From: Beijerinckiaceae bacterium
Lineage (GTDB): Bacteria; Pseudomonadota; Alphaproteobacteria; Rhizobiales; Beijerinckiaceae
Reading direction: 5' to 3'
Assembly: GCA_004564215.1 (NCBI GenBank)
Contig: CP024846.1
Coordinates: 3,262,435 to 3,326,434, forward strand
DNA length: 64,000 nt
The notes under the pieces were generated by a model that did no database searches, had not been told where the DNA came from, and saw only the letters and a list, made by a program, of their open reading frames with translations. This document shows, piece after piece, positions 38,633-47,812 of this stretch. The translations under genes were made by a program, and so were the position numbers. Numbering within the stretch: the stretch's first letter is position 1; each line of letters starts with the position of its first letter.

Positions 38633-40777
38633 CTAGAGTTTCCCCTCGACGCAGGCGAGGGCGAATGCGTATTGAAGCGCGACATCTTCCAGATGATCGA
38701 AACGGCCCGGTGCTCCACCATGTCCCGCGCCCATGTTGGTCTTCAAGAGAATCGGACCGCCGCCCGTCATCATGGCCCGAAGTCTCGCCACCCATTTCAA
38801 CGGTTCCCAATAGGTCACGCGCGGATCAGTGAGGCCGCCGAGGGCGAGTATCGGCGGATAATGCTTGGCTCCGATATTTTCATAGGGTGAATAAGAACGC
38901 ATGATCGTGAATGTGCTTTGGTCGGCGATCGGATTGCCCCATTCGAGCCATTCCGGCGGAGTGAGCGGCAGGCTTGCATCGAGCATGGTGTTCAATACGT
39001 CGACGAAGGGCACATCGGCAATAACTCCGGCAAATAATTCCGGAGCGAGATTGACGACCGCCCCCATGAGCATTCCGCCGGCGCTGCCGCCTTGCGCCAC
39101 AATCTTCCCTTGCGCCGTATAGCCGGCGGCAATGAGAAATTTCGCCGCGGCAATGAAATCGGTAAAGCTATTTGGCTTTTTGCCCAGTTTTCCGTCGCTG
39201 TACCAATGCCATCCCTTGTCGGTTCCGCCACGGACATGGGCGATCGCATAGATGAAACCGCGATCAACAAGGCTGAGTCGGTTGGTGGAAAACGATGCCG
39301 GGACCGGAGAGCCGTAGGCGCCGTAGCCGTAGAGCAGCACCGGGGAGGATCCGTCCAAACGCAGGCCGGCCCGATGCAGGATCGATATCGGGATGTCTTC
39401 GCCGTCGGGCGCCTTCGCGAACAAACGCCGCGTTACATATTGGGAAGGATCGTGGCCTGAGGGAACGCTCTGACGCTTGCGCAGAATCCGCTCGCGGGTG
39501 ACGAGATCATAATCATAAGTTTCCCAGGGCGTGGTCATCGACGAATAGTTGAACCTCAGCGTATTGGTCTCATATTCGAGACGCTCTTCGAGCCCCAGAG
39601 AATAGGCCTCCTCCGAAAAGGCGATCGCATGCTCGTCGCCGCTTGCGAGATGCCGCACCACAATGCGCGGCAATCCGCCCGCACGCTCCAGGCGGACGAG
39701 GTAATCCGGATAAACCGCCAGCCTGATAATCATGTGGCCGCGCAGGTGCGGCACTTCCTCGACCCAGGACGACTTTCCTGGGGTCGCCAATGGCGCGCTC
39801 ATAATCTTGAAATCTTCGGCTCCATCGGCGTTCGTCCGGATGAAGAGCCTGTCTTGGTGATCTTCCACGTCATAGCGCAACCCTGGGGCGCGAGGCTCGA
39901 CAGGGCGCGCTGTCGCACTGAGATCGGCGAGATCGAGCAGGTGGCATTCGGAAGAATCATGATCCGCAATGCTTATGACGGCGAAGCGTCCTGATTGGCT
40001 GTGTTTGAGAAAGATAAACAGTCCAGGATCATGCGCTTCGAAGACACAGATATCGGCCGAAGGGTCGGTGCCAATTCTGTGCCTGTAGACCTCTGCGGGG
40101 CGGTGGTTTTCGTCGGTTCGAACGTAATAGAAGCCGTTCGAGTCGGTCATCCACACGAAACTGCCGTCGGTGTCGGTGATGACTTCTCCGCGGTCCTTTG
40201 GCTGCGAATTATCGGGCCTTGCGGCGATGCCGCGAACCCGGATGGAATAAAGTTCCGAGCCAGTCTCGTCGGCACTCCAGGCCAGCTTGGCGTGGTCCGG
40301 CGCATGGTGAACCGCGCCGATCTCGAAAAATGCCTTCCCACGGCCCTGGAAATCCCCGTCGAGGAGGATTTCCTCAAGACCGCCACCCGGCCGCTTGGTG
40401 CGGCAAAAAACCGGATGCTGCCCTCCCTGGTTATGGCGCGTGTAATAAAGCCACGGGCCGTCGGGGGAGGGGACATCCGCGTCGTCTTCCTTGATCCGCC
40501 CGCGCATCTCCTTGACGAGCTCTTTGCGCAACTCGGCGGCGTGGGCGAGGATCGCTCGCGCATAGTCGTTTTCGGTTTCGATCACCCTGCGAATATCGTC
40601 AGGCAGGGCAGCAGGGTCGCGCAAAACGTCCTGCCAATTTGCCGCCCTGAGCCATGCGAAATCATCGCTCAAGGTGATGCCATGCACCGTCGTTTCGGCT
40701 TTTCGCTGTTCGATGGCTGGCGGCGGTTGCAACGGCCAAACTTGCGGCGCGGTGTCGACATCCTCGGTCTTACGCAT
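38633..40777 (-). CDS. ptrB: Oligopeptidase B (prolyl oligopeptidase family S9)
   Basis: A 714-residue serine peptidase. The N-terminal beta-propeller contains repeats such as WMTDSNGFYYVRTDENHRPAEVYRH. The catalytic domain has the nucleophile in AQGGSAGGMLMGA, the aspartate near LTDPRVTYWEP and the histidine in GAGHGGAPGRFDHL. YGYGAYGSPVPASFS and AHVRGGTDKGWHWY are family markers. OpdB cleaves peptides after basic residues; it is cytosolic and lacks a signal peptide here. It is divergent from mucR. Confidence 0.95.
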   Translation of the reverse strand: MRKTEDVDTAPQVWPLQPPPAIEQRKAETTVHGITLSDDFAWLRAANWQDVLRDPAALPDDIRRVIETENDYARAILAHAAELRKELVKEMRGRIKEDDADVPSPDGPWLYYTRHNQGGQHPVFCRTKRPGGGLEEILLDGDFQGRGKAFFEIGAVHHAPDHAKLAWSADETGSELYSIRVRGIAARPDNSQPKDRGEVITDTDGSFVWMTDSNGFYYVRTDENHRPAEVYRHRIGTDPSADICVFEAHDPGLFIFLKHSQSGRFAVISIADHDSSECHLLDLADLSATARPVEPRAPGLRYDVEDHQDRLFIRTNADGAEDFKIMSAPLATPGKSSWVEEVPHLRGHMIIRLAVYPDYLVRLERAGGLPRIVVRHLASGDEHAIAFSEEAYSLGLEERLEYETNTLRFNYSSMTTPWETYDYDLVTRERILRKRQSVPSGHDPSQYVTRRLFAKAPDGEDIPISILHRAGLRLDGSSPVLLYGYGAYGSPVPASFSTNRLSLVDRGFIYAIAHVRGGTDKGWHWYSDGKLGKKPNSFTDFIAAAKFLIAAGYTAQGKIVAQGGSAGGMLMGAVVNLAPELFAGVIADVPFVDVLNTMLDASLPLTPPEWLEWGNPIADQSTFTIMRSYSPYENIGAKHYPPILALGGLTDPRVTYWEPLKWVARLRAMMTGGGPILLKTNMGAGHGGAPGRFDHLEDVALQYAFALACVEGKL

Positions 40778-41312
40778 TCGCCCCTCTGGTGAATTTCAAC
40801 GCGGTTCTCCGGTAGAGCGGCTGACTTGCAGCAAATTGCTTGCTCAGTCCACTTTGGGGAAAGCGGGCTCACCAAGTTTTTGCTCAACTATAGCGAGAGC
40901 ACGGCCGCATAATTTTGCCGCGGCCAGCTTTAATGGCTTGCCTCGACCGTGAAGACGGGAACGTATCCTTAAAAAATCACGTGATTCTTTTTGATTGTGA
41001 CGCTTTTCCTTGTCGAGTGGATGATATGTCTGAGGAAAAACGCGTTAGCGCCTGCCTGGGTAGGGCAGATGCAACATTATTCGTGGACAGACGCTGGTTT
41101 CAACGCTTTTTTTGGCCATAATGCAATAAAGTCGGCCCATTGCTACTTGCAAATCTTGGGTGCTGCCCTTAAAAAGGCCAGAAGTTCTTGAAAGTTGATT
41201 CGCGAAGATCACTTAAAAGGGCTTTTTCTGGCCGGGTTTTGCCGCCCTGGGTACATAATAGGCAATCGCTATTTAACCCGCATACCATCGGCGACACCTT
41301 CTACTCGGGATC
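40778..41312. other. Long divergent region between ptrB and the mucR-like gene
   Basis: About 535 bp, AT-richer than the rest of the window, without a supported gene. It contains a 12-bp palindrome AATCACGTGATT (40975-40986) and T-rich patches. MucR family members bind AT-rich sites and often control their own promoter, so long AT-rich upstream DNA fits that model, but no specific site can be assigned by eye. Confidence 0.5.
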
Positions 41313-41744
41313 TTGAGCGCCATGAGCGAAACATCGAATTCTAACAGTTACATCGAGCTGGCCGCCGATATCGTGTCGGCTTATGTCAGCAATAATTCGG
41401 TGCCTGCGAACGATCTACCTACCCTGATCAATGACGTGCACTCGGCAATTCTCCGCGTCACCTCCGGCGGAGGCGTCGTCGCAGTCGAAACGCCAAAGCC
41501 TGCGGTGCCTGCCAAGAAGTCCGTCACCAGCGAGTTTCTCGTTTGCCTGGAAGATGGGCGGAAGTTCAAGTCGTTGAAGCGGCATCTGCGGACGCAATAC
41601 AATATGTCGCCTGACGAATACCGTGAGAAATGGGGTCTCGCGCCCGATTATCCGATGGTTGCACCGAATTACGCTAAAGCGCGTTCCAACCTTGCCAAAC
41701 AAATGGGTCTTGGACAGCAACGCCGACGTAAAACAGCCCGCTAA
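41313..41744 (+). CDS. MucR/Ros family transcriptional regulator
   Basis: A 143-residue protein with a helical N-terminal half used for oligomerisation and a Ros-type zinc-finger domain: FLVCLEDGRKFKSLKRHL followed by RTQYNMSPDEYREKWGL. MucR proteins silence or activate EPS, motility and cell-cycle genes in alphaproteobacteria and bind AT-rich DNA. The expected ligand set Cys78, Asp81, His91 and His95 is broken: position 95 is Gln (RTQYNM instead of the usual THY). The start may be the fourth codon. It could regulate the rhamnose EPS cluster, but this is inference. Confidence 0.93.
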   Translation: MSAMSETSNSNSYIELAADIVSAYVSNNSVPANDLPTLINDVHSAILRVTSGGGVVAVETPKPAVPAKKSVTSEFLVCLEDGRKFKSLKRHLRTQYNMSPDEYREKWGLAPDYPMVAPNYAKARSNLAKQMGLGQQRRRKTAR

Positions 41745-41778
41745 GGCTCCTATTTGCCGTCATAATTACAAGTCTTCA

Positions 41779-41799
41779 GCGAGGGGGGCCTCTCCTCGC
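41779..41799. terminator. Possible hairpin downstream of the mucR-like gene
   Basis: GCGAGG and CCTCGC form a 6-bp stem around a 9-nt loop 35 bp after the stop of the mucR-like gene. No T run follows, so its activity as a terminator is uncertain. Confidence 0.35.
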
Positions 41800-41867
41800 G
41801 GGCCGGCGGTTTACACGTAGCGCCGCGACATCGGAAGGTGCATCAAGACTCCGTCCGCCGGGCTTCA

Positions 41868-42308
41868 TCATGCGGCGGCTGCATGGGCGTCGCGCTTGAT
41901 CCTTTCCACCATGGAGCGGACTCCGTTCGACCGCTGTGGCGTCAAATGCGTTGAAAGCCCCAGTCTTTCAAATAATCCTTGGGCATCGGTCGCAAGAATG
42001 GCCGATGCCGACTTGCCGGAATAAATGGCCAGCACCAAAGCCACCAGGCCGCGCACGATATGGGCGTCGCTGTCCCCTTTCAAGTAAAGGACAGGGTCTT
42101 CCGAACTATCCTTGTCGACACGGGTTTCGAGCCAAACTTGGCTGGCGCATCCGCGCACCTTGTTGGCGTCATTGTGGGCTGAATCATCCAAAGGTTCGAG
42201 GCTGCGGCCGAGTTCGATCAGATAGCGATAGCGATCGTCCCAATCGTCGAGAAATTCGAAGCTCTCGATGATTTCGTCGAGGCTTGTTGCGGTCCCCTGG
42301 TCCGACAT
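41868..42308 (-). CDS. sufE: SufE family cysteine-desulfurase sulfur acceptor
   Basis: A 146-residue protein started at MSDQGTATSL; the frame extends upstream 15 codons. The acceptor cysteine is Cys54 in KVRGCASQVWLE, and the N-terminal FEFLDDWDDRYRYLIELGR is diagnostic of SufE. SufE takes sulfur from SufS and stimulates Fe-S cluster assembly. It sits next to a DUF5330 gene, a pair kept in many Rhizobiales. It converges with the mucR-like gene. Confidence 0.94.
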   Translation of the reverse strand: MSDQGTATSLDEIIESFEFLDDWDDRYRYLIELGRSLEPLDDSAHNDANKVRGCASQVWLETRVDKDSSEDPVLYLKGDSDAHIVRGLVALVLAIYSGKSASAILATDAQGLFERLGLSTHLTPQRSNGVRSMVERIKRDAHAAAA

Positions 42309-42496
42309 AGACATTCCTACTCTGTTGAGGGCAAGGCACGCCAACCTATGCAACAGTCAGGCCGCCTCCTAGGCATTTCATTACAAGGAAATGAACGTCC
42401 CCCATCGCCGTTGCCGCACGTTCTCAGTCTAACTAATAATCGGAGTGGGATCGCCTAAAATCAATAAGTTGGCCAAATTATTGATGCGCAAGGCCT

Positions 42497-42787
42497 TTAG
42501 GGTTTTTTCGCCGTTGCCGTTGCATTCATAGGCGCTGGCGCGGCGCTCCCTGCGCCGACGCGTAAGTCGTTGAGGGCCGAACCGAGCCCCATTGCCCTCT
42601 CAAGACAGTTTCCCGGAGCGCGAAGACAGGCTTTTTCCGCCTCGGCGCGTGCCGTCGCGATCGTCCGGCCCAGGAGATCTTGCGCCTTGCGGGTGATGCC
42701 CGACGGTCCCGTTAGAGGGTCCTGCGGCCAAAAAATCGAGGCGTAGACGATCGAAAGCCAGAACGCGGCGCGAAGCAAGAACCACAT
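42497..42787 (-). CDS. DUF5330 small membrane-anchored protein
   Basis: A 96-residue protein started at MWFLLRAAFWLSIVY, which forms a membrane anchor of about 15 residues. The remaining part has two cysteines (KACLRAPGNCLERA) that may be disulfide-bonded, and a low-complexity Ala/Pro C-terminus. It matches DUF5330, a family found upstream of sufE in Rhizobiales. Function unknown. The first frame residues up to 42811 are not supported. Confidence 0.78.
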   Translation of the reverse strand: MWFLLRAAFWLSIVYASIFWPQDPLTGPSGITRKAQDLLGRTIATARAEAEKACLRAPGNCLERAMGLGSALNDLRVGAGSAAPAPMNATATAKKP

Positions 42788-43021
42788 TGGGCAGACCTCC
42801 GGCAAATCCATGAACCGGAACTGGGTTAAGCGTTGCCTATTAAAATCCCGCCAATGACGAAGTCTAAACGCCGCTGCACCTGTTCACCTTTGGCTCGTCC
42901 CTGCGGGAGGTCCGGCAACGGCTTCTATACCATAGCGAAATTTTCCGGCGTTGGGCGCCGTTGGCGACGAGATTGGTCGATCTTTAAGGGATTTGGTTAA
43001 GAAGCGTCTGGCAGGCTCTAC

Positions 43022-44491
43022 GTGCCGGCGAACCCAACAGGGAATCGAGTCGGCGGGGTACGGAGTTCCGTTTTGCGTTTTTCCCGGAAGCCGGAGGAAA
43101 GGATCTCCCAGAGCGCGTCAGCGTCTCCGGTAGAGAATGCGCGAGGCTTTATTCTGCGCCGAATTCCAACGTTGAGCGCCCTTGTCGCGGCGGGATTCGA
43201 AATGCTCAAGATCCGGAGCTTGCGCCGCGCGCGGCAAACCACCGGAACCGACGGCGGGGGCACATGGGCGGCTCCCCCGAACGGCCTCATAGTCTGGCAT
43301 GACCGGCTTGGCGCTGTGAAATCGCTGAGCCCCAATTGCGAAGCAATGTTCGGTTTGGCGCCGAGCGAATTGATGGGACGCGGATTTTTCGAACATGTCC
43401 ACGTCGCCGACCGACCCGCGTTCCTAAAGGCCATCTCGGATGCCGGACTTGGCTCAGCGGTCAAGACGACTTTGCGGTGGCGCGGGTCCGCCCGGGTTGA
43501 CCGGGGCGACTATGCCGAGCCAATTTTCCTTTGGCTCGACATGCAGGCGCGCCGGAGCGAAGAGCTGTCCGGCAACGGAGAACACAAACATGCCGACGAA
43601 GGTGTCGTTGCCGTCTTTCACGACATAACCGAGAAAAAACATCTCGAAGCAACCCTCGAAACTCCTTGTGCGGAGGACGGAAAAGTCGGTCTGGCCAGGG
43701 ATCTTTTTCTTGCCCATGTGGGCCATGAGTTGCGGACGCCGCTCAATGCGATCGTCGGTTTTTCGGAGCTTCTCGGCAATCCGCAACTGGCGCCCGTCGA
43801 GCCCGAGAAACTCCGCGAATATGCCGAGATCATTCACCAATCGGGACAACATCTTTTGTCCCTGGTCAATTCGATATTGGACATTTCGAAAATTCAATCC
43901 GGCTCTTTCCCGGTTGAGGTCGAGCGCTTTGCCGTGGCGCCGCTGATCGATTTATGTTGCGACATGGTCAAATTGCAGGCCAGAGACAGCGGGGTCGAGC
44001 TGCTGCGCGCCTATCCGGAGACTCTTGTCGAGGTCACGGGCGACAGGCGCGCGTACAAACAAATCCTCCTAAATCTCTTGTCGAATGCGCTGAAGTTTAC
44101 GCCGTCGGGAGGCAGCGTCGCCATCAGCGCGGCAGTAGAATCCGACTCCTTGATCATGCATGTCGTCGATACGGGGATCGGGATCTCCGCGCCCGATCTC
44201 GCCCATCTCGGCGATCCGTTTTTTCAGGCGAAAGCCTTACCGGATGGCCATGATGAAGGGAGTGGTCTTGGCCTTTCGATTGTGCGCGGCCTCGTCGGCC
44301 TGCAGGGGGGCAGGATCACCGTGGCAAGCGAACCGGGCAAGGGAACCTGCGTCCACGTCCGCCTCCCCATCGACTGCAGCGGTTTAACCGAACTGAAGAC
44401 TTCGGCCGAGATAAAGACGTTAACCCGCCTGCCGATCCAAAATGACAAGCACGACCTCTGCAAGCAAATGACGGTGAAGAAAATTGCGTGA
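43022..44491 (+). CDS. PAS-domain sensor histidine kinase
   Basis: A 489-residue kinase. A PAS-like domain occupies roughly residues 84-205 (SLSPNCEAMFGLAPSELMGR), followed by the dimerisation/H-box LAHVGHELRTPLNAIVGF with the phospho-His at residue 235. The ATPase domain has QILLNLLSNALKFTPSGG (N box), VVDTGIGIS (G1) and GSGLGLSIVRGL (G2). No transmembrane segment is clear, so it is probably cytoplasmic. The start is not sure: the GTG at 43022 has a weak RBS and Met61 is an alternative. The 3' end overlaps the next gene by 8 bp. No response regulator is adjacent. Confidence 0.92.
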   Translation: MPANPTGNRVGGVRSSVLRFSRKPEERISQSASASPVENARGFILRRIPTLSALVAAGFEMLKIRSLRRARQTTGTDGGGTWAAPPNGLIVWHDRLGAVKSLSPNCEAMFGLAPSELMGRGFFEHVHVADRPAFLKAISDAGLGSAVKTTLRWRGSARVDRGDYAEPIFLWLDMQARRSEELSGNGEHKHADEGVVAVFHDITEKKHLEATLETPCAEDGKVGLARDLFLAHVGHELRTPLNAIVGFSELLGNPQLAPVEPEKLREYAEIIHQSGQHLLSLVNSILDISKIQSGSFPVEVERFAVAPLIDLCCDMVKLQARDSGVELLRAYPETLVEVTGDRRAYKQILLNLLSNALKFTPSGGSVAISAAVESDSLIMHVVDTGIGISAPDLAHLGDPFFQAKALPDGHDEGSGLGLSIVRGLVGLQGGRITVASEPGKGTCVHVRLPIDCSGLTELKTSAEIKTLTRLPIQNDKHDLCKQMTVKKIA

Positions 44492-45230
44492 AGCTCTGGC
44501 TGCAGCCGATCATGATTTCGTTTTGGCCGAACCGAACTCGAAACTGAAGCGAGTTCGGGACCGGCTGTTGTCCGGCCGTAAACTGCGGGGCTCGAAGCGC
44601 ACCGCGCGGCGCGGTCGGCGCTATGTCACCCTTCTTGCCATAGGCTTCTTCTTGTCGGTGACGATGGCGATCCTCTTCAACGCGCTTGTGTGGCAAAAGT
44701 CTCGTCATCCGGCGCCGCTCTTCGCGCGGCCCTCCATGACGGGCCATCCCAAGGAGCCCGCGATCGCGGAGGCGATACCGGCTCCTGCGCCCCGGCCGCA
44801 GCCCGCGCCGCTTCAAGTGCACGACAAGCCCGTCGAAAGGCAGCCCTCCCAAAAGCTGCCGGCCGAGAAGGTCTTGCCCGAGAAGCCGCTTTCAGAAAAA
44901 CCCGCGGCCGCACATCCGCAACATCCGTCCGCCAATGTCCCTCCGCCCAATCCGCACGATGAGATTTCCGATTTGATCAAGGCGCCGGATACGCCTTCCG
45001 TCCGTCCGTCCGCCCCGATCTCGACACCCGCGCCCGCGGTGCCCCGCAAGACAATTATCGCGGCGCAACGCGCCTTGATCAAATTGGGGTTTGTCTTAAC
45101 CCCCGACGGGGTCGAGGGGGCCACGATGCGACGCGCCATCGAACGTTTCGAGCGAGATCGGGGTCTTCCCGTGCATGGGAAACTCACACCAGCCATTCTG
45201 AAGAGGCTCCGGGCCGAAGCTGGCATTTAG
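44484..45230 (+). CDS. Membrane-anchored peptidoglycan-binding domain protein
   Basis: About 248 residues from a TTG start, overlapping the kinase stop by 8 bp, which suggests coupling. A short cytoplasmic part is followed by a membrane helix at about residues 48-70 (VTLLAIGFFLSVTMAILFNALVWQ), a long Pro/Ala/Lys-rich spacer, and a C-terminal PG_binding_1 domain: TIIAAQRALIKLGFVLTPDG, then ATMRRAIERFERDRGLP. The binding domain is thus periplasmic and could touch the wall. It may be linked to the kinase, but this is inference. Confidence 0.85.
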   Translation: MREALAAADHDFVLAEPNSKLKRVRDRLLSGRKLRGSKRTARRGRRYVTLLAIGFFLSVTMAILFNALVWQKSRHPAPLFARPSMTGHPKEPAIAEAIPAPAPRPQPAPLQVHDKPVERQPSQKLPAEKVLPEKPLSEKPAAAHPQHPSANVPPPNPHDEISDLIKAPDTPSVRPSAPISTPAPAVPRKTIIAAQRALIKLGFVLTPDGVEGATMRRAIERFERDRGLPVHGKLTPAILKRLRAEAGI

Positions 45231-45420
45231 CCGAATTGAAATGGGCAATCCTCTTCAAACGGCCAAGCCTTAGTAGGGCCGACAGCATGTCCGCATTTGA
45301 TCCAAAACAATGCAGGGCGTATTGCCGCCCTTTAATCCCATCCCCAACTTAGAGTCTGGTGCGACCGATGGCTTGACATAAGTCGAGTTCTCATGCGCCA
45401 GGGATTGAGAGGATATCAGG

Positions 45421-46089
45421 ATGGGTACGAGACTGTGCTTATCATCCTTACCGGGCTTTGCCGTGATGATCGGAGCATTGTCTGGTTGCGGAGGCGATTC
45501 CACCACGCCCGCCCGCATTCAGTATCATCAGGTCGGTTTGTGTAACGTCTACACGACGCCAGGCGGTGAGAGACCGACCAAGCCGAATGAAGTCTATGTC
45601 GTCTACAAAATCGAGGAATTGGACAATTTGAAGCGCAGTGCGGTTTTCACGTTCCTTCCAAACCGCTTTTACGTCGACCAGACCACGGCCAAACAACAGG
45701 CCGAGATGAAGCAAAAGGAATTCGTCGGGAACAAACCCATGGGGACACCCGATTGGTTCAATAAGCGTAATCTTCGCCGCTTTGCCGCAGCGGATACCAG
45801 TTTCGCACAGGCGATGGGCACGCCTGCGGTTGTTCCAGCGGTGATCCCCAGCGGCGGGAAACTCGTGGTGAATGGCTTTACCGTGGTGCCGATCGGCGTG
45901 CCGGAGGAGACTGGAGCGGGTGAGGTTGATAAGACCTTTTACGCTCTTTCCTATGATGCTTTGGAAGGCGACGGGGAGTCCATCCCGGCCGATCCGCCCA
46001 TTGTCCTGACCAATACCAATCCCGCCCAAACCACATGGCCTCATCCGGATAATTGCCAAGCATTGACGCCGGAGAAGCTTGCCTCGTAG
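45421..46089 (+). CDS. Putative lipoprotein, uncharacterised
   Basis: A 222-residue protein. The signal peptide ends in a lipobox, IGALSGCGG, with the lipidated Cys at residue 23. The mature part is unfamiliar: QVGLCNVYTTPGGERP, YVVYKIEELDNLKR, then a region with Pro/Gly turns. It holds two extra cysteines (QVGLCN, DNCQALTP). I know no family. It is in a rightward run after the kinase and PG-binding genes but 190 bp away, and converges with the HerA-like gene. Confidence 0.7.
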   Translation: MGTRLCLSSLPGFAVMIGALSGCGGDSTTPARIQYHQVGLCNVYTTPGGERPTKPNEVYVVYKIEELDNLKRSAVFTFLPNRFYVDQTTAKQQAEMKQKEFVGNKPMGTPDWFNKRNLRRFAAADTSFAQAMGTPAVVPAVIPSGGKLVVNGFTVVPIGVPEETGAGEVDKTFYALSYDALEGDGESIPADPPIVLTNTNPAQTTWPHPDNCQALTPEKLAS

Positions 46090-46096
46090 CCAGATC

Positions 46097-47620
46097 CTAT
46101 TTGGATCTGCCTCCCAGAATCCCGCGCAAAATGGCTTGGCCGATCCGCGTCCCGGCCGCACGCGCGGCCGATTGAACCGCAGAGCGAAGTGCGATTTCGC
46201 CTGTCGACATGTGTTGGCGGCCTCCACTCGATGTTTTACCAAACAGTTGGCCGAACGCGCCCGTAATGGAGCCGAGCAAGCCGCCCTCCGAACCGGCTGC
46301 GGAAGTGCCGGGATCAGGCTTTCCCTTTGCGGCTTCGTCGCGGAGAACCTCGAAAGCGGAATGGGGGTCGATCGTTGTGTCATACTTGCCGAGAAGTCCG
46401 CTTTTTTGAATGAGCTGCTGGCGCTCCTCGGGCGTGATCGGACCGACCCGCGCGGTCGGCGGAGCAATCAGGCTGCGGGCCACGATGGTGGGGTTTCCCT
46501 TGGCGTCCAGCATCGAGACGAGCGCTTCGCCTACCGCTAGCTGGGTGATCGCGGTCTGAGTATCGAGGGCCGGATTTTGACGGAAGGTGTCCGCCGCCGC
46601 TTTCACCATTTTTTGGTCTCTCGGCGTGAAGGCGCGCAGGGCGTGCTGCACCCGATTGCCGAGCTGCCCCAAAACCGTCTCCGAAACGTCGGTTGGATTC
46701 TGGGTGACGAAGTAAACTCCGACCGCCTTTGAGCGAATAAGCCGCACGACCTGTTCGATCGCGCTTAAAAGATTTTTTGGCGCATTGTCGAAGAGGAGAT
46801 GGGCTTCATCGAAAAAGAAAACCAGTTTCGGTTTTTCCAAGTCTCCGACTTCAGGCAATTTTTCGAACAATTCGGAGAGCATCCACAACAGGAAGATTGC
46901 GTAGAGGCGCGGCGTCTGCATCAATTTTTCGGCGCTTAGAAGATTGACGATGCCGCGCCCATCCGGGCTCGTGCGGAGAAAATCATTGATATCGAGCGCC
47001 GGCTCGCCGAAAAAATTGGCCGCACCCTGATTTTCGAGAACCAGCAGCCGCCTCTGAATTGTGCCGATCGTCGATGGTGCGACATTCCCGTAATGGGCGG
47101 TCAGCTCGGACGCGTTGGCACTCAAATGCTGCAGAAGCGCCCGAAGATCTTTGAGATCGATGAGCAGGAGACCTTCTTCGTCGGCGAGCTTGAATGCGAT
47201 GTTGAGCACGCCTTCCTGAACGTCATTCAGCTCCAGCAGCCGGGAGAGAAGCAAGGGTCCCATATCCGAGATCGTGGCCCTGACCGGGTGTCCGGTTTGT
47301 CCGGCGAGATCCCAGAACGCGACCGGAAAATCGTCGGGCTCATAGGAAATCCCGATATCCTTCGCTCTTTGGACGAAGTGAGGTTTCGAATCGCCCGGCA
47401 GGCCTATTCCGGCGAGATCGCCCTTGATATCGGCGGCGAACACCGCGGTGCCGGCGCGCGAAAAACCTTCGGCGAGAACTTGCAGGCTCACGGTCTTCCC
47501 GGTGCCGGTCGCGCCCGCGATGAGTCCATGCCGGTTGCCGAGAGCCAAGTCTAAATATTGATATGTATCGCCCTTGCCGACGAGAATGCGGCCAGGCACG
47601 TGCAGGGGATCGTCAGCCAT
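46097..47620 (-). CDS. HerA/DUF853-type helicase-like ATPase
   Basis: A 507-residue ATPase. Walker A GATGTGKTVS is at residues 36-45, and Walker B is FFFDEAHLLFDN with the adjacent helicase-like arginine in VYFVTQNPTDV. The long GQLGNRVQHALRAFTPRDQKMVKAAADTFR stretch is typical of DUF853. The C-terminus has a low-complexity Gly/Ser-rich linker and a short basic tail. DUF853 proteins are HerA-related, but no NurA or Sir2 partner is adjacent, so a defence role is not supported. Function unknown. Confidence 0.9.
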   Translation of the reverse strand: MADDPLHVPGRILVGKGDTYQYLDLALGNRHGLIAGATGTGKTVSLQVLAEGFSRAGTAVFAADIKGDLAGIGLPGDSKPHFVQRAKDIGISYEPDDFPVAFWDLAGQTGHPVRATISDMGPLLLSRLLELNDVQEGVLNIAFKLADEEGLLLIDLKDLRALLQHLSANASELTAHYGNVAPSTIGTIQRRLLVLENQGAANFFGEPALDINDFLRTSPDGRGIVNLLSAEKLMQTPRLYAIFLLWMLSELFEKLPEVGDLEKPKLVFFFDEAHLLFDNAPKNLLSAIEQVVRLIRSKAVGVYFVTQNPTDVSETVLGQLGNRVQHALRAFTPRDQKMVKAAADTFRQNPALDTQTAITQLAVGEALVSMLDAKGNPTIVARSLIAPPTARVGPITPEERQQLIQKSGLLGKYDTTIDPHSAFEVLRDEAAKGKPDPGTSAAGSEGGLLGSITGAFGQLFGKTSSGGRQHMSTGEIALRSAVQSAARAAGTRIGQAILRGILGGRSK

Positions 47621-47812
47621 GGGATTTCCTCAAACTGGCGGCGGTGCGCTTTCATCGCGGCGCATCATACGTATCCATGATGAGATAATGTACATTCGTT
47701 CACGAGCGAATCCTGGTCCGCCTGAGCGTCGCTTGATTTTCGCCAAAGTTGGATGCCAAGTGCAAATACGTTGCTAGTTTCGATAGAGTTTCAAGTTCAA
47801 GCAAGGTTTTAA

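Noticed and set aside
45448..46467. Leftward frame of 339 codons
   Set aside because: Overlaps the lipoprotein gene and the end of the HerA-like gene in another frame; no motif seen.
46097..47620. HerA-like ATPase as part of a phage-defence system
   Set aside because: It is a DUF853 protein without NurA, Sir2, DUF4297 or other defence partners nearby.
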